Origin: WRDS01 sp964492775
GTDB lineage: Bacteria; Actinomycetota; Coriobacteriia; Anaerosomatales; PHET01
Assembly (NCBI GenBank): GCA_964492775.1
Contig: CAZBLH010000017.1
Coordinates: forward strand, 1-43,394
DNA: 43,394 nucleotides
Reading direction: 5' to 3'
Both the position numbers and the translations under genes were made by a program. The notes under the pieces were generated by a model. The model was not told the DNA's origin. It searched no databases and was given only the letters and a program-made list of their open reading frames with translations. Position 1 is the stretch's first letter; each line of letters opens with the position of its first letter. Shown one piece after another: positions 1-9,645 of this stretch.

Positions 1-1
1 C

Positions 2-1413
<1,412 letters not shown>

Positions 1414-1417
<4 letters not shown>

Positions 1418-2226
1418 CCAGGGATTCGAAACCTGTGCTCGAGCGCGTGCGGGTGATCGCAAACGAGCAGGTCACCACCGGAGTCGGGCTAATCACGCTC
1501 CACGCGCCCGTGTGCGCGGCCTCGGTGCAACCCGGGCAGTTCGTACACCTGCGCGTCACGCATGCGTCGGACCTCGTGTTGCGCCGCCCGTTCTCGGTGC
1601 ACCGCGCAAGCGGCGAGCGAATTGAGATCCTGTACCAGGTTCTCGGCGAGGGGACGCTGCGCCTTGCCGAGAAACCCGCGGGCGACGAGTCCATGGACCT
1701 GCTCGGCCCGCTCGGCCACGGCTGGGAGGTCCCGTCGGGCGCTCTCCACGCGCTCCTGGTTGCCGGGGGACTCGGCGCCGCGCCGCTCGGCATGCTCGCC
1801 GAGAAGCTCGCCGAAGCCGGGGTCGCCGCGGTAGTCGCCGCGGGCGCGCCTAGCGCCGAGCGCCTCGTCGCGCGCGAGCTCTTCGAAGCGGTGGCTCGCC
1901 GGGTCGAGGTCGCTACCGATGACGGCAGTGCCGGTGAGTGTGGATTCGTGACCGCAGTGACCGAACGCCTTCTCGCCGAGCAGGCCTTCGACGTCGTGTA
2001 TTGCTGTGGCCCCGAGGCGATGCAGCGCATCGTCGCGGCTCAAGCCGCATTCGCCGACGTGGCCTGCCAGGTGTCGTTGGAACGCCTGATGGCCTGTGGG
2101 ATCGGGGCATGCCTCTCGTGCGTCGTCTCCACCACCGATGGCCGCAAGCGCGCGTGTGTCGATGGCCCGGTCTTCGATGCGAAGGAGGTGCTCTGGGATG
2201 GATCAGAAGTCCCTCCACGGCACTGA
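1414..2226 (+). CDS. pyrK: dihydroorotate dehydrogenase electron transfer subunit PyrK
   Basis: This is the FAD and [2Fe-2S] subunit that passes electrons from the class 1B dihydroorotate dehydrogenase PyrD to NAD+. The 270-residue protein has an N-terminal ferredoxin-reductase-like FAD barrel (the RRPFSV flavin motif near residue 57), a nucleotide-binding domain starting at VAGGLGAAPL (about residue 117), and C-terminal cluster cysteines C228, C233, C236 and C248 in MACGIGACLSC and CVDGPVF. All four expected ligands are present. The GTG start at 1414 is chosen because AGGAGGT lies at 1404-1410 and it overlaps the carB stop by four bases. The gene also overlaps pyrD, which begins inside its 3' end. 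Presence of PyrK implies NAD-linked, cytosolic pyrimidine synthesis, typical of anaerobes and many Gram-positives. Confidence 0.95.
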
Positions 2227-3139
2227 GGTCGACCTGTCGGTCAACCTTGGCAGCCTGAGGTTCAAGAACCCGGTCATGACCGCGTCGGGCACCTTCGCCT
2301 CCGGTCGCGAGTTCGCCGACTACATCGACCTTTCGCGCCTCGGCGCCATCGTGACCAAGGGCGTGGCAAGCGAGCCGTGGCCAGGCAACGAGTCGCCGCG
2401 GATCGCCGAGACAGCTGCAGGCATGCTCAACTCGATCGGCCTGCAGAACCCCGGAGTCGAGGTGTTCTGCGAGCGCGATCTGGCCTGGCTTGCCGAGAAC
2501 GTGCGGGCGACTCCGGTCATCGTGAACGTGGTTGCGCACGATGTCTCCGGGTATGCGGCTGTGATCGAGCGGCTGGAGCGCGAGACCAGCGTCGCGGGCT
2601 ACGAGGTCAACATCTCCTGCCCGAACCTCGACGAAGGCGGGATGGCGTTCGGGGTCAAGTGCGAGTCCGCGTCCGCCGTCATCTCGGCCTGCCGAGCGGC
2701 CACCGACCGCCCGCTCATCGCGAAGCTGAGCCCCAACGTCACCGACATCGCCGAGATTGCCCGGTCGGTTGAGGCCGCCGGTGCCGATGCCGTCTCGCTC
2801 ATCAACACCCTGCTGGGCATGGCGATCGACGCCTCCACGCGCCGGCCGAAGCTCGCGCGCGTCGTCGGCGGCCTGTCCGGTCCAGCGATCAAGCCCGTTG
2901 CCCTGCGCATGGTTTGGCAGGTAGCCAGCGCCGTCAGCATTCCAGTGGTCGGCATGGGTGGCATCATGACGGCGGAGGACGCCATCGAGTTCCTGATTGC
3001 GGGGGCGACCGCCATCGCGGTAGGTACTGCAAACTTCACTGACCCTACCTCGGCAATTCGGATCGCTGACGGTATCGACGGGTGGTGCCGTTTGCACGGC
3101 ACGACGCCTGCGCAGCTGACCGGCTCCCTGGAGGTGTGA
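2198..3139 (+). CDS. pyrD: dihydroorotate dehydrogenase, class 1B catalytic subunit
   Basis: It oxidises dihydroorotate to orotate with FMN, as the catalytic partner of PyrK. The 313-residue TIM barrel shows the N-terminal NPVMTASGTFASG motif, the active-site loop NISCPN with the catalytic cysteine at about C141 (class 1 enzymes use Cys where class 2 use Ser), and the FMN-phosphate loop region VVGMGGIMTAEDAIEFL. I chose the ATG at 2198 because AAGGAGGTG at 2182-2190 sits eight bases upstream and the product then begins like family members. A longer in-frame start at 2096 lies deep inside pyrK and has no such site. The gene overlaps pyrK by 29 bases and is followed after one base by pyrF. Confidence 0.95.
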   Translation: MDQKSLHGTEVDLSVNLGSLRFKNPVMTASGTFASGREFADYIDLSRLGAIVTKGVASEPWPGNESPRIAETAAGMLNSIGLQNPGVEVFCERDLAWLAENVRATPVIVNVVAHDVSGYAAVIERLERETSVAGYEVNISCPNLDEGGMAFGVKCESASAVISACRAATDRPLIAKLSPNVTDIAEIARSVEAAGADAVSLINTLLGMAIDASTRRPKLARVVGGLSGPAIKPVALRMVWQVASAVSIPVVGMGGIMTAEDAIEFLIAGATAIAVGTANFTDPTSAIRIADGIDGWCRLHGTTPAQLTGSLEV

Positions 3140-3140
3140 T

Positions 3141-3857
3141 TTGAACGCGAAGGACCGACTGATCGTCGCGCTCGACGCGGGACCTGACGAGGCGCGTGCT
3201 CTCGCCCGCGAACTCGCTCCCGCCGTACGCTGGCTCAAGGTCGGGATGACGCTATTCTACGAAGCCGGTCCCGCAATCGTGACGGAGCTGGGTGATCAGG
3301 GCTTCGGAGTGTTCCTCGACCTCAAGCTCCATGACATCCCTCATCAGGTGCGAGGGGCGGCCGAGAAGGTCGCAGCGCTGGGCGCCGGTCTTCTCACCGT
3401 CCACGCCTCCGGTGGTGCCGAGATGGTGCGCGCAGCCGTCGAAGGGGCTGCGGCGGGCGCCGCTGCGGCAGGCGTTGCCCCGCCACAGGTCATCGCAGTG
3501 ACGGTGCTCACCTCTACTGACGATGAGACGCTGCGCTCGATCGGTGTCGAGCGAGACGCGGCTGCCCAGGCGGCTCTGCTTGCGCGGGTCGCGAGCGATT
3601 CCGGTGCGGCAGGCGTGGTCTGCTCGCCGCTGGAGGCCTCGGCGATGCGCGCCCTTCTTGGTGAGGAGGGGCTTGTCGTCACGCCGGGCGTGCGCCCCAC
3701 AGGCGCTGCGCTCGGCGACCAGGCACGCGTGGCGACGCCGGCGTCAGCCATCGCGGCCGGCGCGAGCCACCTCGTTGTTGGGCGTCCGATCACATCCGCG
3801 TCCGATCCGGTTGCGGCGGCGAGAAAGATACTTGAAGAGATGGAGACTACCAGATGA
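3141..3857 (+). CDS. pyrF: orotidine-5'-phosphate decarboxylase
   Basis: It decarboxylates OMP to UMP, the last step of de novo pyrimidine synthesis. The 238-residue protein is a typical short bacterial OMP decarboxylase. The catalytic tetrad region is visible as LDLKLHDIPHQV, giving D60, K62 and D65, with the substrate phosphate-binding end at VTPGVRP and VVGRPIT near the C terminus. The start is TTG at 3141, one base after the pyrD stop, with GGAGGT at 3130-3135 upstream, so expression depends on coupling to pyrD. Its own stop overlaps the pyrE ATG (ATGA). Nothing unusual is seen in the sequence. Confidence 0.95.
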   Translation: MNAKDRLIVALDAGPDEARALARELAPAVRWLKVGMTLFYEAGPAIVTELGDQGFGVFLDLKLHDIPHQVRGAAEKVAALGAGLLTVHASGGAEMVRAAVEGAAAGAAAAGVAPPQVIAVTVLTSTDDETLRSIGVERDAAAQAALLARVASDSGAAGVVCSPLEASAMRALLGEEGLVVTPGVRPTGAALGDQARVATPASAIAAGASHLVVGRPITSASDPVAAARKILEEMETTR

Positions 3858-4441
3858 GCGGCAGGCTGACCGACCAGGACGTTGTTGACGCACTGCAGAA
3901 GAGCGAGGCCGTTCGCCGCGGCCACTTCGTTCTCACGAGCGGGCGTCACAGCGACACGTATGTGCAGTGTGCGCGTGTGTTCGAGGATCCCGCGACCACG
4001 ACGGAGCTCGCAAGAGAGGCCGCTGCTCGCATTCCCGAGGATGTCGAGGTTGATCTTGTCGCTGCTCCTGCCGTCGGCGGCATCATCTTCGGCTTCGCTG
4101 TTGCACAAGCCCTCGGCGTAAGGTTCATCTTCAGTGAACGCGAGTCCGGGAAGATGGTATTCCGGCGCTCGTTCGAGGTACCTGCAGGAGCTCGGGTGCT
4201 CGTCGTAGAAGACGTGGTCACAACGGGTGGAAGCGTTGCCGAGGTCGTTGATCTGGTACAGACGGCGGGTGGCCGTGTCGCAGGAGTCGTCTCCTTGATA
4301 GATCGGGGAGGGGAGAAGGCCTTCAGTGCACCCTACTGGCCTCTACTTTCACTTGAGGTTGACTCTTGGGACCCGGCGTCTTGCTCTCTGTGCGCCGACG
4401 GTGTGCCCATCTTCTCGCCTGGATCTCGGCGTCTGAAATAA
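3854..4441 (+). CDS. pyrE: orotate phosphoribosyltransferase
   Basis: It joins orotate to PRPP, giving OMP for PyrF. The 195-residue protein has the PRPP-binding loop VLVVEDVVTTGGSV and the N-terminal orotate-binding motif FVLTSGRHSDTYVQ. The C-terminal tail has a cysteine pair (CSLCADGVP) and ends PGSR-like, as in the thermophile/Gram-positive PyrE subgroup rather than the E. coli type. The ATG overlaps the pyrF stop by four bases. This is the last gene of the pyr cluster: 143 bases without a gene follow, and a new promoter candidate appears there. I see no clear intrinsic terminator after it. Confidence 0.94.
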   Translation: MSGRLTDQDVVDALQKSEAVRRGHFVLTSGRHSDTYVQCARVFEDPATTTELAREAAARIPEDVEVDLVAAPAVGGIIFGFAVAQALGVRFIFSERESGKMVFRRSFEVPAGARVLVVEDVVTTGGSVAEVVDLVQTAGGRVAGVVSLIDRGGEKAFSAPYWPLLSLEVDSWDPASCSLCADGVPIFSPGSRRLK

Positions 4442-4447
4442 CCGAGC

Positions 4448-4476
4448 TTGGCATCTCCGCAGGTCAGGCGTAGTAT
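4448..4476 (+). promoter_or_regulatory. sigma70-type promoter candidate for mihF
   Basis: TTGGCA (4448-4453) and TAGTAT (4471-4476) are separated by 17 bases, a near-ideal housekeeping promoter. It lies in the pyrE-mihF gap. Transcription from it would start near 4483 and give a leader of about 100 bases, with a GC-rich self-complementary stretch around 4525-4550. It would separate the mihF-gmk-rpoZ unit from the pyr operon. This is a sequence-match prediction only. Confidence 0.5.
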
Positions 4477-4584
4477 GTACGGTTGATCGGCGCAATGCTT
4501 GGGGTGCTTGGGTACCTCGGCGGCGCACCGATGGTCGCCCCGCCTTGTTGACTTGTGTGAAGAACGATGATCGAGGAGGACCCG

Positions 4585-4893
4585 ATGGCACTGCCGAATC
4601 TGTCTGACGCCGATCGAGCTGCTGCGCTGAAGAAGGCTGCAGAGGCCCGCAAGAAGCGCGCCGAGCTCCGTGCCGAGCTCAAGAGCGGGAAGAAGACCTT
4701 CGCTCAGGTGCTCAAGGCAGCGGATGATCCTATCGTCGCGCGCATGAAGGTCTCGACCCTTCTCGAGTCTCTCCCCGGTTACGGCAAGGCCAAGGCGCTC
4801 AAGCTCATGGGTGAGCTCGAGATCTCCGAGAGCCGCCGCGTGCAGGGTCTGGGCGCGCGCCAGCGGGAGCAGCTCCTCGCGCGCCTCGGCTAG
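4585..4893 (+). CDS. mihF: actinobacterial integration host factor (mIHF)
   Basis: This 102-residue basic, helical protein matches the actinobacterial integration host factor mIHF (Rv1388 type), a nucleoid-associated DNA-binding protein unrelated to HU-type IHF. In the known family it bends DNA through a helix-two-turns-helix module; here that corresponds to STLLESLPGYGKAKALKLM followed by RRVQGLGARQREQLL. The N-terminal part is a lysine/alanine-rich helix. The ATG at 4585 is preferred over an upstream in-frame ATG at 4567 because GAGGAGGA (4573-4580) is placed correctly for 4585 and lies inside the longer reading. It is followed by gmk and rpoZ, the same order as in mycobacteria, which supports the call and the phylum assignment. 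Confidence 0.93.
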   Translation: MALPNLSDADRAAALKKAAEARKKRAELRAELKSGKKTFAQVLKAADDPIVARMKVSTLLESLPGYGKAKALKLMGELEISESRRVQGLGARQREQLLARLG

Positions 4894-4926
4894 CAGCCGA
4901 GCATCGCAGGACCGCCACGGTACTCC

Positions 4927-5502
4927 TTGCGTAGAAAAGGCAACCTCTTCATAGTCTCGGGCCCGTCCGGCGCTGGTAAGGGCACGCTGGTGCGCGAGCT
5001 GCTTCTTCGCGTGCCTGACGCCTGGGTGTCGGTGTCTGCCACCACGCGTTCTCCTCGGCCGGGTGAGGTCGAGGGTGTGCACTACTTCTTCCTGAGCGAT
5101 GACGAGTTCGACGAGCTCGTGGAGAACGGCGGGCTGCTGGAGTGGGCCGAGGTACACGGGAATCGCTACGGCACCCCGCGCACCAAGGTTGCCGAGAGGC
5201 TCGCCGAGGGCGTCCAGGTGATTCTGGAGATCGATCCGCAGGGCGCGCTGCAGGTCAAAGAGCTTGAACCCGAGAGCGTGCTCGTGTTCATCATGCCGCC
5301 CTCGACCGACGAGCTGGTGCGGCGCCTGAAGGGGCGAGGCTCAGAGACGGAAGAGCAGGTAGCAGTACGACTTCGTACTGCCGAGCGGGAGCTTGCCCTT
5401 GTGGGAAAGTACGACCATGTGATAATAAACGACGACATCTCGCGCGCCGCCGAAGAGCTGGTGCGTCTCGTCGACTCATTCGCCGACACCAAGGAGTCCT
5501 GA
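4927..5502 (+). CDS. gmk: guanylate kinase
   Basis: It phosphorylates GMP (and dGMP) to the diphosphate using ATP. The 191-residue protein has the P-loop SGPSGAGKG at residues 11-19, the GMP-binding segment TTRSPRPGEVEGVHYFF, and the lid region RLKGRGSETEEQVAVRL. TTG at 4927 is the only plausible start, since the mihF stop lies in the same frame 36 bases upstream and no ATG or GTG falls between. There is no strong ribosome binding site, so coupling to mihF translation or low expression is possible. It sits between mihF and rpoZ in a conserved actinobacterial order. Confidence 0.95.
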   Translation: MRRKGNLFIVSGPSGAGKGTLVRELLLRVPDAWVSVSATTRSPRPGEVEGVHYFFLSDDEFDELVENGGLLEWAEVHGNRYGTPRTKVAERLAEGVQVILEIDPQGALQVKELEPESVLVFIMPPSTDELVRRLKGRGSETEEQVAVRLRTAERELALVGKYDHVIINDDISRAAEELVRLVDSFADTKES

Positions 5503-5507
5503 TCAGC

Positions 5508-5759
5508 ATGTCCGTAATCAACCCGCCCATTGACGACCTGCTCGCAAAGGTCGACTCGAAGTACACGCTTTGCATCATCGCCGCCAAGCGCGCTCGGCAG
5601 ATCAACGACATGGTGCACGGGGTGCGCGACCAGGCCTTGCTCACGATGCCGATGAGCGAGATCTCGAAGATCACCAGCACCAAGCCGCTCTCGCTCGCGC
5701 TGGAGGAGATCGCCGCCACCGACGTCGGCTACGAGCGCGTGAAGGATAGCTACAAGTAG
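5508..5759 (+). CDS. rpoZ: RNA polymerase omega subunit
   Basis: This 83-residue protein is the small RNA polymerase subunit that helps assemble beta-prime. The family core is seen as DDLLAKVDSKYTLCIIAAKRARQI (quoted in part: DSKYTLCIIAAKRARQ) and the C-terminal PLSLALEEIA segment. It begins five bases after the gmk stop. In many actinobacteria coaBC follows directly; here thiI follows instead and coaBC lies about 11 kb downstream, so the ancestral cluster has been broken. Confidence 0.95.
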   Translation: MSVINPPIDDLLAKVDSKYTLCIIAAKRARQINDMVHGVRDQALLTMPMSEISKITSTKPLSLALEEIAATDVGYERVKDSYK

Positions 5760-5764
5760 CGCTC

Positions 5765-7066
5765 ATGTTTGAGCGCGTCTGCCTGATCCACTATCACGAG
5801 GTCGGCCTTAAGGGCCGCAACCGTTCAGTCTTCGAGCGTCGTCTCCGGGACAACCTGGACGCGGCGCTCGACGGTTTGCCCGTAGGGCGCGTGGAGCGTC
5901 TTGCTTCGCGCTTGGCTGTGGCCGTCACGGAGCCCAGTCGGCTCGCTGAGGTCGCCGAGGCAGTTGCGCGCGTTCCCGGCGTCCACTCAGTATCGCTCGC
6001 GTTCCAGACCGAGCAGGAGCCCGAGGCCATCGAGGAAGCTGCGCTACTCGCTCTGAAGGAGTTCGGGCCCGTGACCTCCTTCAAAGTCGAGGCGCGGCGC
6101 TCCAACACAGAGTGGCCCGAGTCATCGATGGAGATGAACTACCGCATCGGCGCCCGCCTGCAGGCTGAGACTGGACTCAGGGTCGATCTCACAGCGCCTG
6201 ATGCCACGGTCTACGTGGTCGTGACCCAGGGCACGGCGTTCGTTTCTTCGGCTAGGATCGCTGGTGCTGGCGGCCTGCCGGTCGGCACGGCTGGGCGCGT
6301 GATCTCGCTGCTGTCGGCTGGCATCGACTCACCGGTGGCCTCGTGGCGCATGATGCGCCGCGGTGCGGTCGTGGTCGGCGTGCACTTCTCGGGTCGCCCG
6401 CAGACGGACGCGACCTCCGAGCGCCTGGTCGCCGATCTCGGGCATGTTCTCGAACGCAGCGGCGGGCTCGGGCGCGTGTACGTCGTGCCCTTCGGCGACC
6501 TCCAGAAGGAAGTGTCGCTCGCCGTGCCGCCCGACCTGCGCGTGTTGATGTACCGACGCCTTATGATCCGCGTCGCCGAGGCAATCGCCCGCGTCGAGCG
6601 CGCCAAGGCGCTCGTGACAGGCGAGTCACTCGGGCAGGTCGCGAGCCAGACCCTCGAGAACATTGCCGCAGTCGACGAGGCCGCCACGCTGCCCGTGCTG
6701 CGCCCGCTAGTGGGAAGCGACAAGCTCGAGATCATCGCCGAAGCCCGCCGGCTCGGCACCTATGCGATCTCGACGCAGGACCACGCTGACTGCTGCACGC
6801 TCTTCATGCCGAGAAACCCCGAGACGCACGCCAAGCTCGGCGCCGTCCTTGCGGCCTGGTGCGAGCTCGACGTCGAGCGCATGGTGGAAGACGCGCTCGC
6901 GGGGCTCACGTGGGTCGACTTCGCATGCCCCGCCTACCACGCTCCCAAGCCGTGGCGGACGCCGGGCGGGGAGAGCGGCTGGAGCGTGGAGCAGCTTGCC
7001 GCAGCCGCTGCCGAGCAGGCCTCGGCGCCCGCTGATGCCGATCGCGAGCCCCCAGCGAACCGATGA
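5765..7066 (+). CDS. thiI: tRNA 4-thiouridine synthase ThiI
   Basis: It adenylates U8 of tRNA and transfers sulfur to make s4U, and in many bacteria also supplies sulfur for the thiazole of thiamine. The order is an N-terminal ferredoxin-like domain (HEVGLKGRNR), a THUMP domain to about residue 165, and the PP-loop ATPase SAGIDSP at 184-190 (Ala in place of the usual second Gly). The conserved Cys pair is at C343-C344 in DHADCCTLF, corresponding to the E. coli Cys344 position. There is no C-terminal rhodanese domain, so the persulfide must come directly from an IscS-type donor or another carrier. The 40-residue Ala/Pro-rich tail looks disordered. It starts five bases after rpoZ and its stop overlaps the next gene (ATGA). 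Confidence 0.93.
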   Translation: MFERVCLIHYHEVGLKGRNRSVFERRLRDNLDAALDGLPVGRVERLASRLAVAVTEPSRLAEVAEAVARVPGVHSVSLAFQTEQEPEAIEEAALLALKEFGPVTSFKVEARRSNTEWPESSMEMNYRIGARLQAETGLRVDLTAPDATVYVVVTQGTAFVSSARIAGAGGLPVGTAGRVISLLSAGIDSPVASWRMMRRGAVVVGVHFSGRPQTDATSERLVADLGHVLERSGGLGRVYVVPFGDLQKEVSLAVPPDLRVLMYRRLMIRVAEAIARVERAKALVTGESLGQVASQTLENIAAVDEAATLPVLRPLVGSDKLEIIAEARRLGTYAISTQDHADCCTLFMPRNPETHAKLGAVLAAWCELDVERMVEDALAGLTWVDFACPAYHAPKPWRTPGGESGWSVEQLAAAAAEQASAPADADREPPANR

Positions 7067-8208
7067 GCCCGGACGCTCGCAAGCTGCGTATCCTCGCGCT
7101 CGAGCCCTACTACGGCGGGAGCCACCGTGCCGTGCTCGACGCGCTCGTCTCGCGCATAGACGCCGAGTGGACGCTGCTCACTCTGCCTGCGCGCAAATGG
7201 AAGTGGCGCATGCGCGGCTCGGCGATCACAATGGCCGCGGACGCCAGCCGCATCGCCGCTGAGTGCACCGCTATCGGTCCGGACGCCGTGGGCAAGTCCA
7301 CAGATAGCCCCTTCGATCTCGTCTTCGCCTCCACCTTCGTGAACCTCGCCGAGTTCAGGGGCCTCGCCGGACCCGAGATCGCCTCGGTTCCCGCGATCGT
7401 CTACTTCCACGAGAACCAGCTCGTTTACCCCAACCGCCATAGTGCCGAGTGGGACTACCAGTTCCCGCTCACGAACATCACCTCGGCGCTCTCGGCGGAG
7501 TGCTGCATCTTCAACACCCGCTGGAACCTCGAGCGTTTCGTAGCCGAGATACCTGGGTTCATCAGGGCGTTTCCCGATCACCATCCCACCGGCCTTGCCG
7601 AGCAGATCGCAGAGAAGTCACTTGTGATCCCGCCTCCCTTCGACCCGGCGCCGTTCGATGAGGCTCCGCCCACGAGAGGGGAGAGGTGCCGGATCGTCTG
7701 GCCGCACCGCTGGGAGCATGACAAGGACCCGGGCGCGTTCTTCTCGGCGGTCGGCCAGTTGGCGGACGAGGGTCTGGAGTTCGAGGTTGTGGTTGCCGGG
7801 CAGTCGTTCCGTGAGACCGAGGCCACGATGCGCGAAGCAGCCCAGCGGCTGGGCACACGGCTCGCCCACTGCGCCGAACCCGAAGGACGCGCCGAATACG
7901 CGCGGCTGCTCGCGGGCGCCGACGTCGCCGTATCGACGGCCACCAACGAGTTCTTCGGGCTTGCCATGATCGAGTCGGCCTATGCCGGCTGCGCCCCGGT
8001 GGTGCCCGATCGCCTGGCCTACCCGGAGCTCTATCCCGCGCCGACGCGTTACGGCAGCCTCGACGAGCTCGTCGCGCGGCTGCGGGCGCACGTGCTGCAC
8101 CGCCCGGCCCCGGGTTCGGCGCGCGGAATCGCCGAGCGCTTCACCCTCGACCGACTCGTGCCTGAGTTCGAGCGCGTGTTTCGCGAGGTCGCCGCCGGGA
8201 CAAGATAG
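7063..8208 (+). CDS. DUF3524-family glycosyltransferase, QTMAN-like (tRNA-queuosine mannosyltransferase family)
   Basis: The 381-residue protein has an N-terminal DUF3524 domain (LEPYYGGSHRAVLDAL, then TLPARKWKWRMRGSA, residues about 8-55, and IVYFHENQLVYP) and a C-terminal GT4-type GT-B domain with the acidic motif EFFGLAMIES near residues 297-306. This is the architecture of vertebrate GTDC1/QTMAN, which mannosylates queuosine in tRNA-Asp. Bacterial members are widespread but, as far as I know, much less studied. It overlaps thiI by four bases, so the pair should be co-translated, which independently suggests a role in tRNA modification. No queuosine synthesis genes are in the window. The family call is secure; substrate and sugar donor are inferred. 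Confidence 0.82.
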   Translation: MSPDARKLRILALEPYYGGSHRAVLDALVSRIDAEWTLLTLPARKWKWRMRGSAITMAADASRIAAECTAIGPDAVGKSTDSPFDLVFASTFVNLAEFRGLAGPEIASVPAIVYFHENQLVYPNRHSAEWDYQFPLTNITSALSAECCIFNTRWNLERFVAEIPGFIRAFPDHHPTGLAEQIAEKSLVIPPPFDPAPFDEAPPTRGERCRIVWPHRWEHDKDPGAFFSAVGQLADEGLEFEVVVAGQSFRETEATMREAAQRLGTRLAHCAEPEGRAEYARLLAGADVAVSTATNEFFGLAMIESAYAGCAPVVPDRLAYPELYPAPTRYGSLDELVARLRAHVLHRPAPGSARGIAERFTLDRLVPEFERVFREVAAGTR

Positions 8209-8314
8209 CCCGCCCACCTGTTCCGCGCGACTCTCTTCATGCACCAGTCATATCTTGTTGTGCCTAGTAGCGTGCAAAGCAAGGAACCGTGCGATACCAT
8301 AGGGCTGTGAAACG

Positions 8315-8692
8315 ATGCGAAAGCGGGGAAGTAGGTTGCCGAGAGAACCGGAAGCTTGGGTGTCGCAGATACGCAAGGGCCTGGTCGAGTTCGCCGTGCT
8401 GGCGCTCCTGGCTGGGCGCGAGCGGTACGGCACTGAGATCGTCGAGAGCCTGGCAATACATCCCGGGCTCGCAATCTCGGCGGGCACGGTGTATCCGCTG
8501 CTCTCGCGCCTGAAGAAGGCCGGGTTCGTCGATTCGAGTTGGAGCGAGTCCCCGGTCGGTCCGCCTCGCAAGTACTACCGCCTCACCGACGCGGGCGCGG
8601 CCGAGCTCACCGCGATGAAACGCGCCTGGAGCGAGGTCACCGACGCCGTCGACACGCTGCTCAAGGGAGGTGCGCCGAATGCCCGTCCGTGA
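8315..8692 (+). CDS. PadR-family transcriptional regulator
   Basis: The 125-residue protein is a winged-helix PadR regulator: EAWVSQIRKGLVEFAVLALL begins helix 1, followed by RYGTEIVESL, the recognition region ISAGTVYPLLSRLKKAG, and the wing GPPRKYYRLTDAG. A short C-terminal helix would dimerise. PadR proteins of this short class usually repress the membrane proteins or exporters encoded next to them and lose DNA binding on contact with a ligand or drug. The start may be ATG at 8315 or TTG at 8336, which has GGGGAA at about 8324-8330; both keep the domain intact. It overlaps the next gene by 14 bases. Confidence 0.88.
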   Translation: MRKRGSRLPREPEAWVSQIRKGLVEFAVLALLAGRERYGTEIVESLAIHPGLAISAGTVYPLLSRLKKAGFVDSSWSESPVGPPRKYYRLTDAGAAELTAMKRAWSEVTDAVDTLLKGGAPNARP

Positions 8693-9611
8693 CGAATCGG
8701 CGCTGCGTCCTGAGACCAGAGTGCTTGTGAGCGACTACCTCACGACTGTCGAATCACGCCTTCGCCAGGCCGATCCAGCGACAGCTGCCGAGATAACCGA
8801 CGCCCTCCGTACTCACCTGCTCGAGCAACTTGACGCCGGCTCGGCGAGGGAAGATGCGTCGGCGGTCATTGCCGAGATAGGAGAGATCGACGAAGCGAGC
8901 ACAGGCGTCGGGTCCGGACCCGCGAGTACCGACGCCGATGGCACATCGGCCGAGCCGCAGGGCCGGTTCCTCGGCATGCCGTACGACTTCAGGCCGCCTA
9001 CGACCGAGCGTGTCGCTTCGCGCTGGTGGGCACCTGAGGATCCGCGGGTCTTCACGCCGAAGGTCTGGGGCGCTGGCTGGGCTATCAACTTCGGCGCGCT
9101 GGCCGTGAAGCTCCGGCTGATTGAGCCCGATGCCGAGGATGTCCCATTCGCGTCCGTTCCCGACCGGGCGTTCCTGGCGGCCCTGACGGTCCCTGTGGCG
9201 ATGACCGCGGCGGTGCTCGGCAGCTATCTTGTGACTCGCGGAGCACTGCCGGAGCTTGTCGCCACACACTGGGACTGGCGTGGCGTGGCCGACGGGTTTG
9301 CCCCAGCGGCGCAGGCCTTCGCCATGCCGATGCTGATGGCTGCGCTGCCGACGTGTGTAGCGGTCTGGTCGCTCGCGAGTCGCAAGCCTGCGCTGAATCG
9401 CGCGGCAAGTATCGGGTTCGCCACGCTGTTCGCGTGCCTCGCTGTGGCGGTATGGGCTCTCTCGCTCCTTCACGCCCTCGGTGTGACGGTCGCGGGATGG
9501 GTAGTCCTCCCCGCGATACTCTGCGCGGCCTGGGTACCGCCGTTGATCGTGCTCACACTGCTCGCGCGTTCGGGTCGTGCCGCCGAGATCCGCCGGGATC
9601 TGGTGCGCTGA
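8679..9611 (+). CDS. HAAS/DUF5808 domain membrane protein
   Basis: The 310-residue protein begins with a cytosolic HAAS-like helical domain (residues about 12-75: YLTTVESRLRQAD, ALRTHLLEQLDAG), which is typically paired with PadR regulators. After a linker comes a DUF5808-like block (RFLGMPYDFRPP, RWWAPEDPRVFTPKVWG), then at least four membrane helices with a DUF1648/SdpI-like motif (HWDWRGVADGFAP). The ATG at 8679 is chosen because AAGGGAGGT at 8663-8671 is correctly spaced; a GTG nine bases upstream is a poorer fit. HAAS proteins are thought to act as membrane-side partners of PadR, so this is probably a sensor or signalling component for the ABC exporter downstream. The biochemical role is unknown. 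Confidence 0.78.
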   Translation: MPVRDESALRPETRVLVSDYLTTVESRLRQADPATAAEITDALRTHLLEQLDAGSAREDASAVIAEIGEIDEASTGVGSGPASTDADGTSAEPQGRFLGMPYDFRPPTTERVASRWWAPEDPRVFTPKVWGAGWAINFGALAVKLRLIEPDAEDVPFASVPDRAFLAALTVPVAMTAAVLGSYLVTRGALPELVATHWDWRGVADGFAPAAQAFAMPMLMAALPTCVAVWSLASRKPALNRAASIGFATLFACLAVAVWALSLLHALGVTVAGWVVLPAILCAAWVPPLIVLTLLARSGRAAEIRRDLVR

Positions 9612-9645
9612 TAGACCATCCGCCAACGAGAACAGGAGACTCTCG

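Noticed and set aside
2096..2198. Upstream start for pyrD inside pyrK
   Set aside because: No ribosome binding site; the ATG at 2198 has a perfect one and gives the family's normal length.
1913..3238. Long minus-strand open frame (441 codons) antisense to pyrK and pyrD
   Set aside because: It lies wholly opposite recognised genes, its product is rich in Arg/His/Ala without any known domain, and GC-rich codon bias creates such frames.
4567..4585. Upstream ATG for mihF
   Set aside because: The Shine-Dalgarno sequence lies downstream of this ATG and serves the one at 4585.
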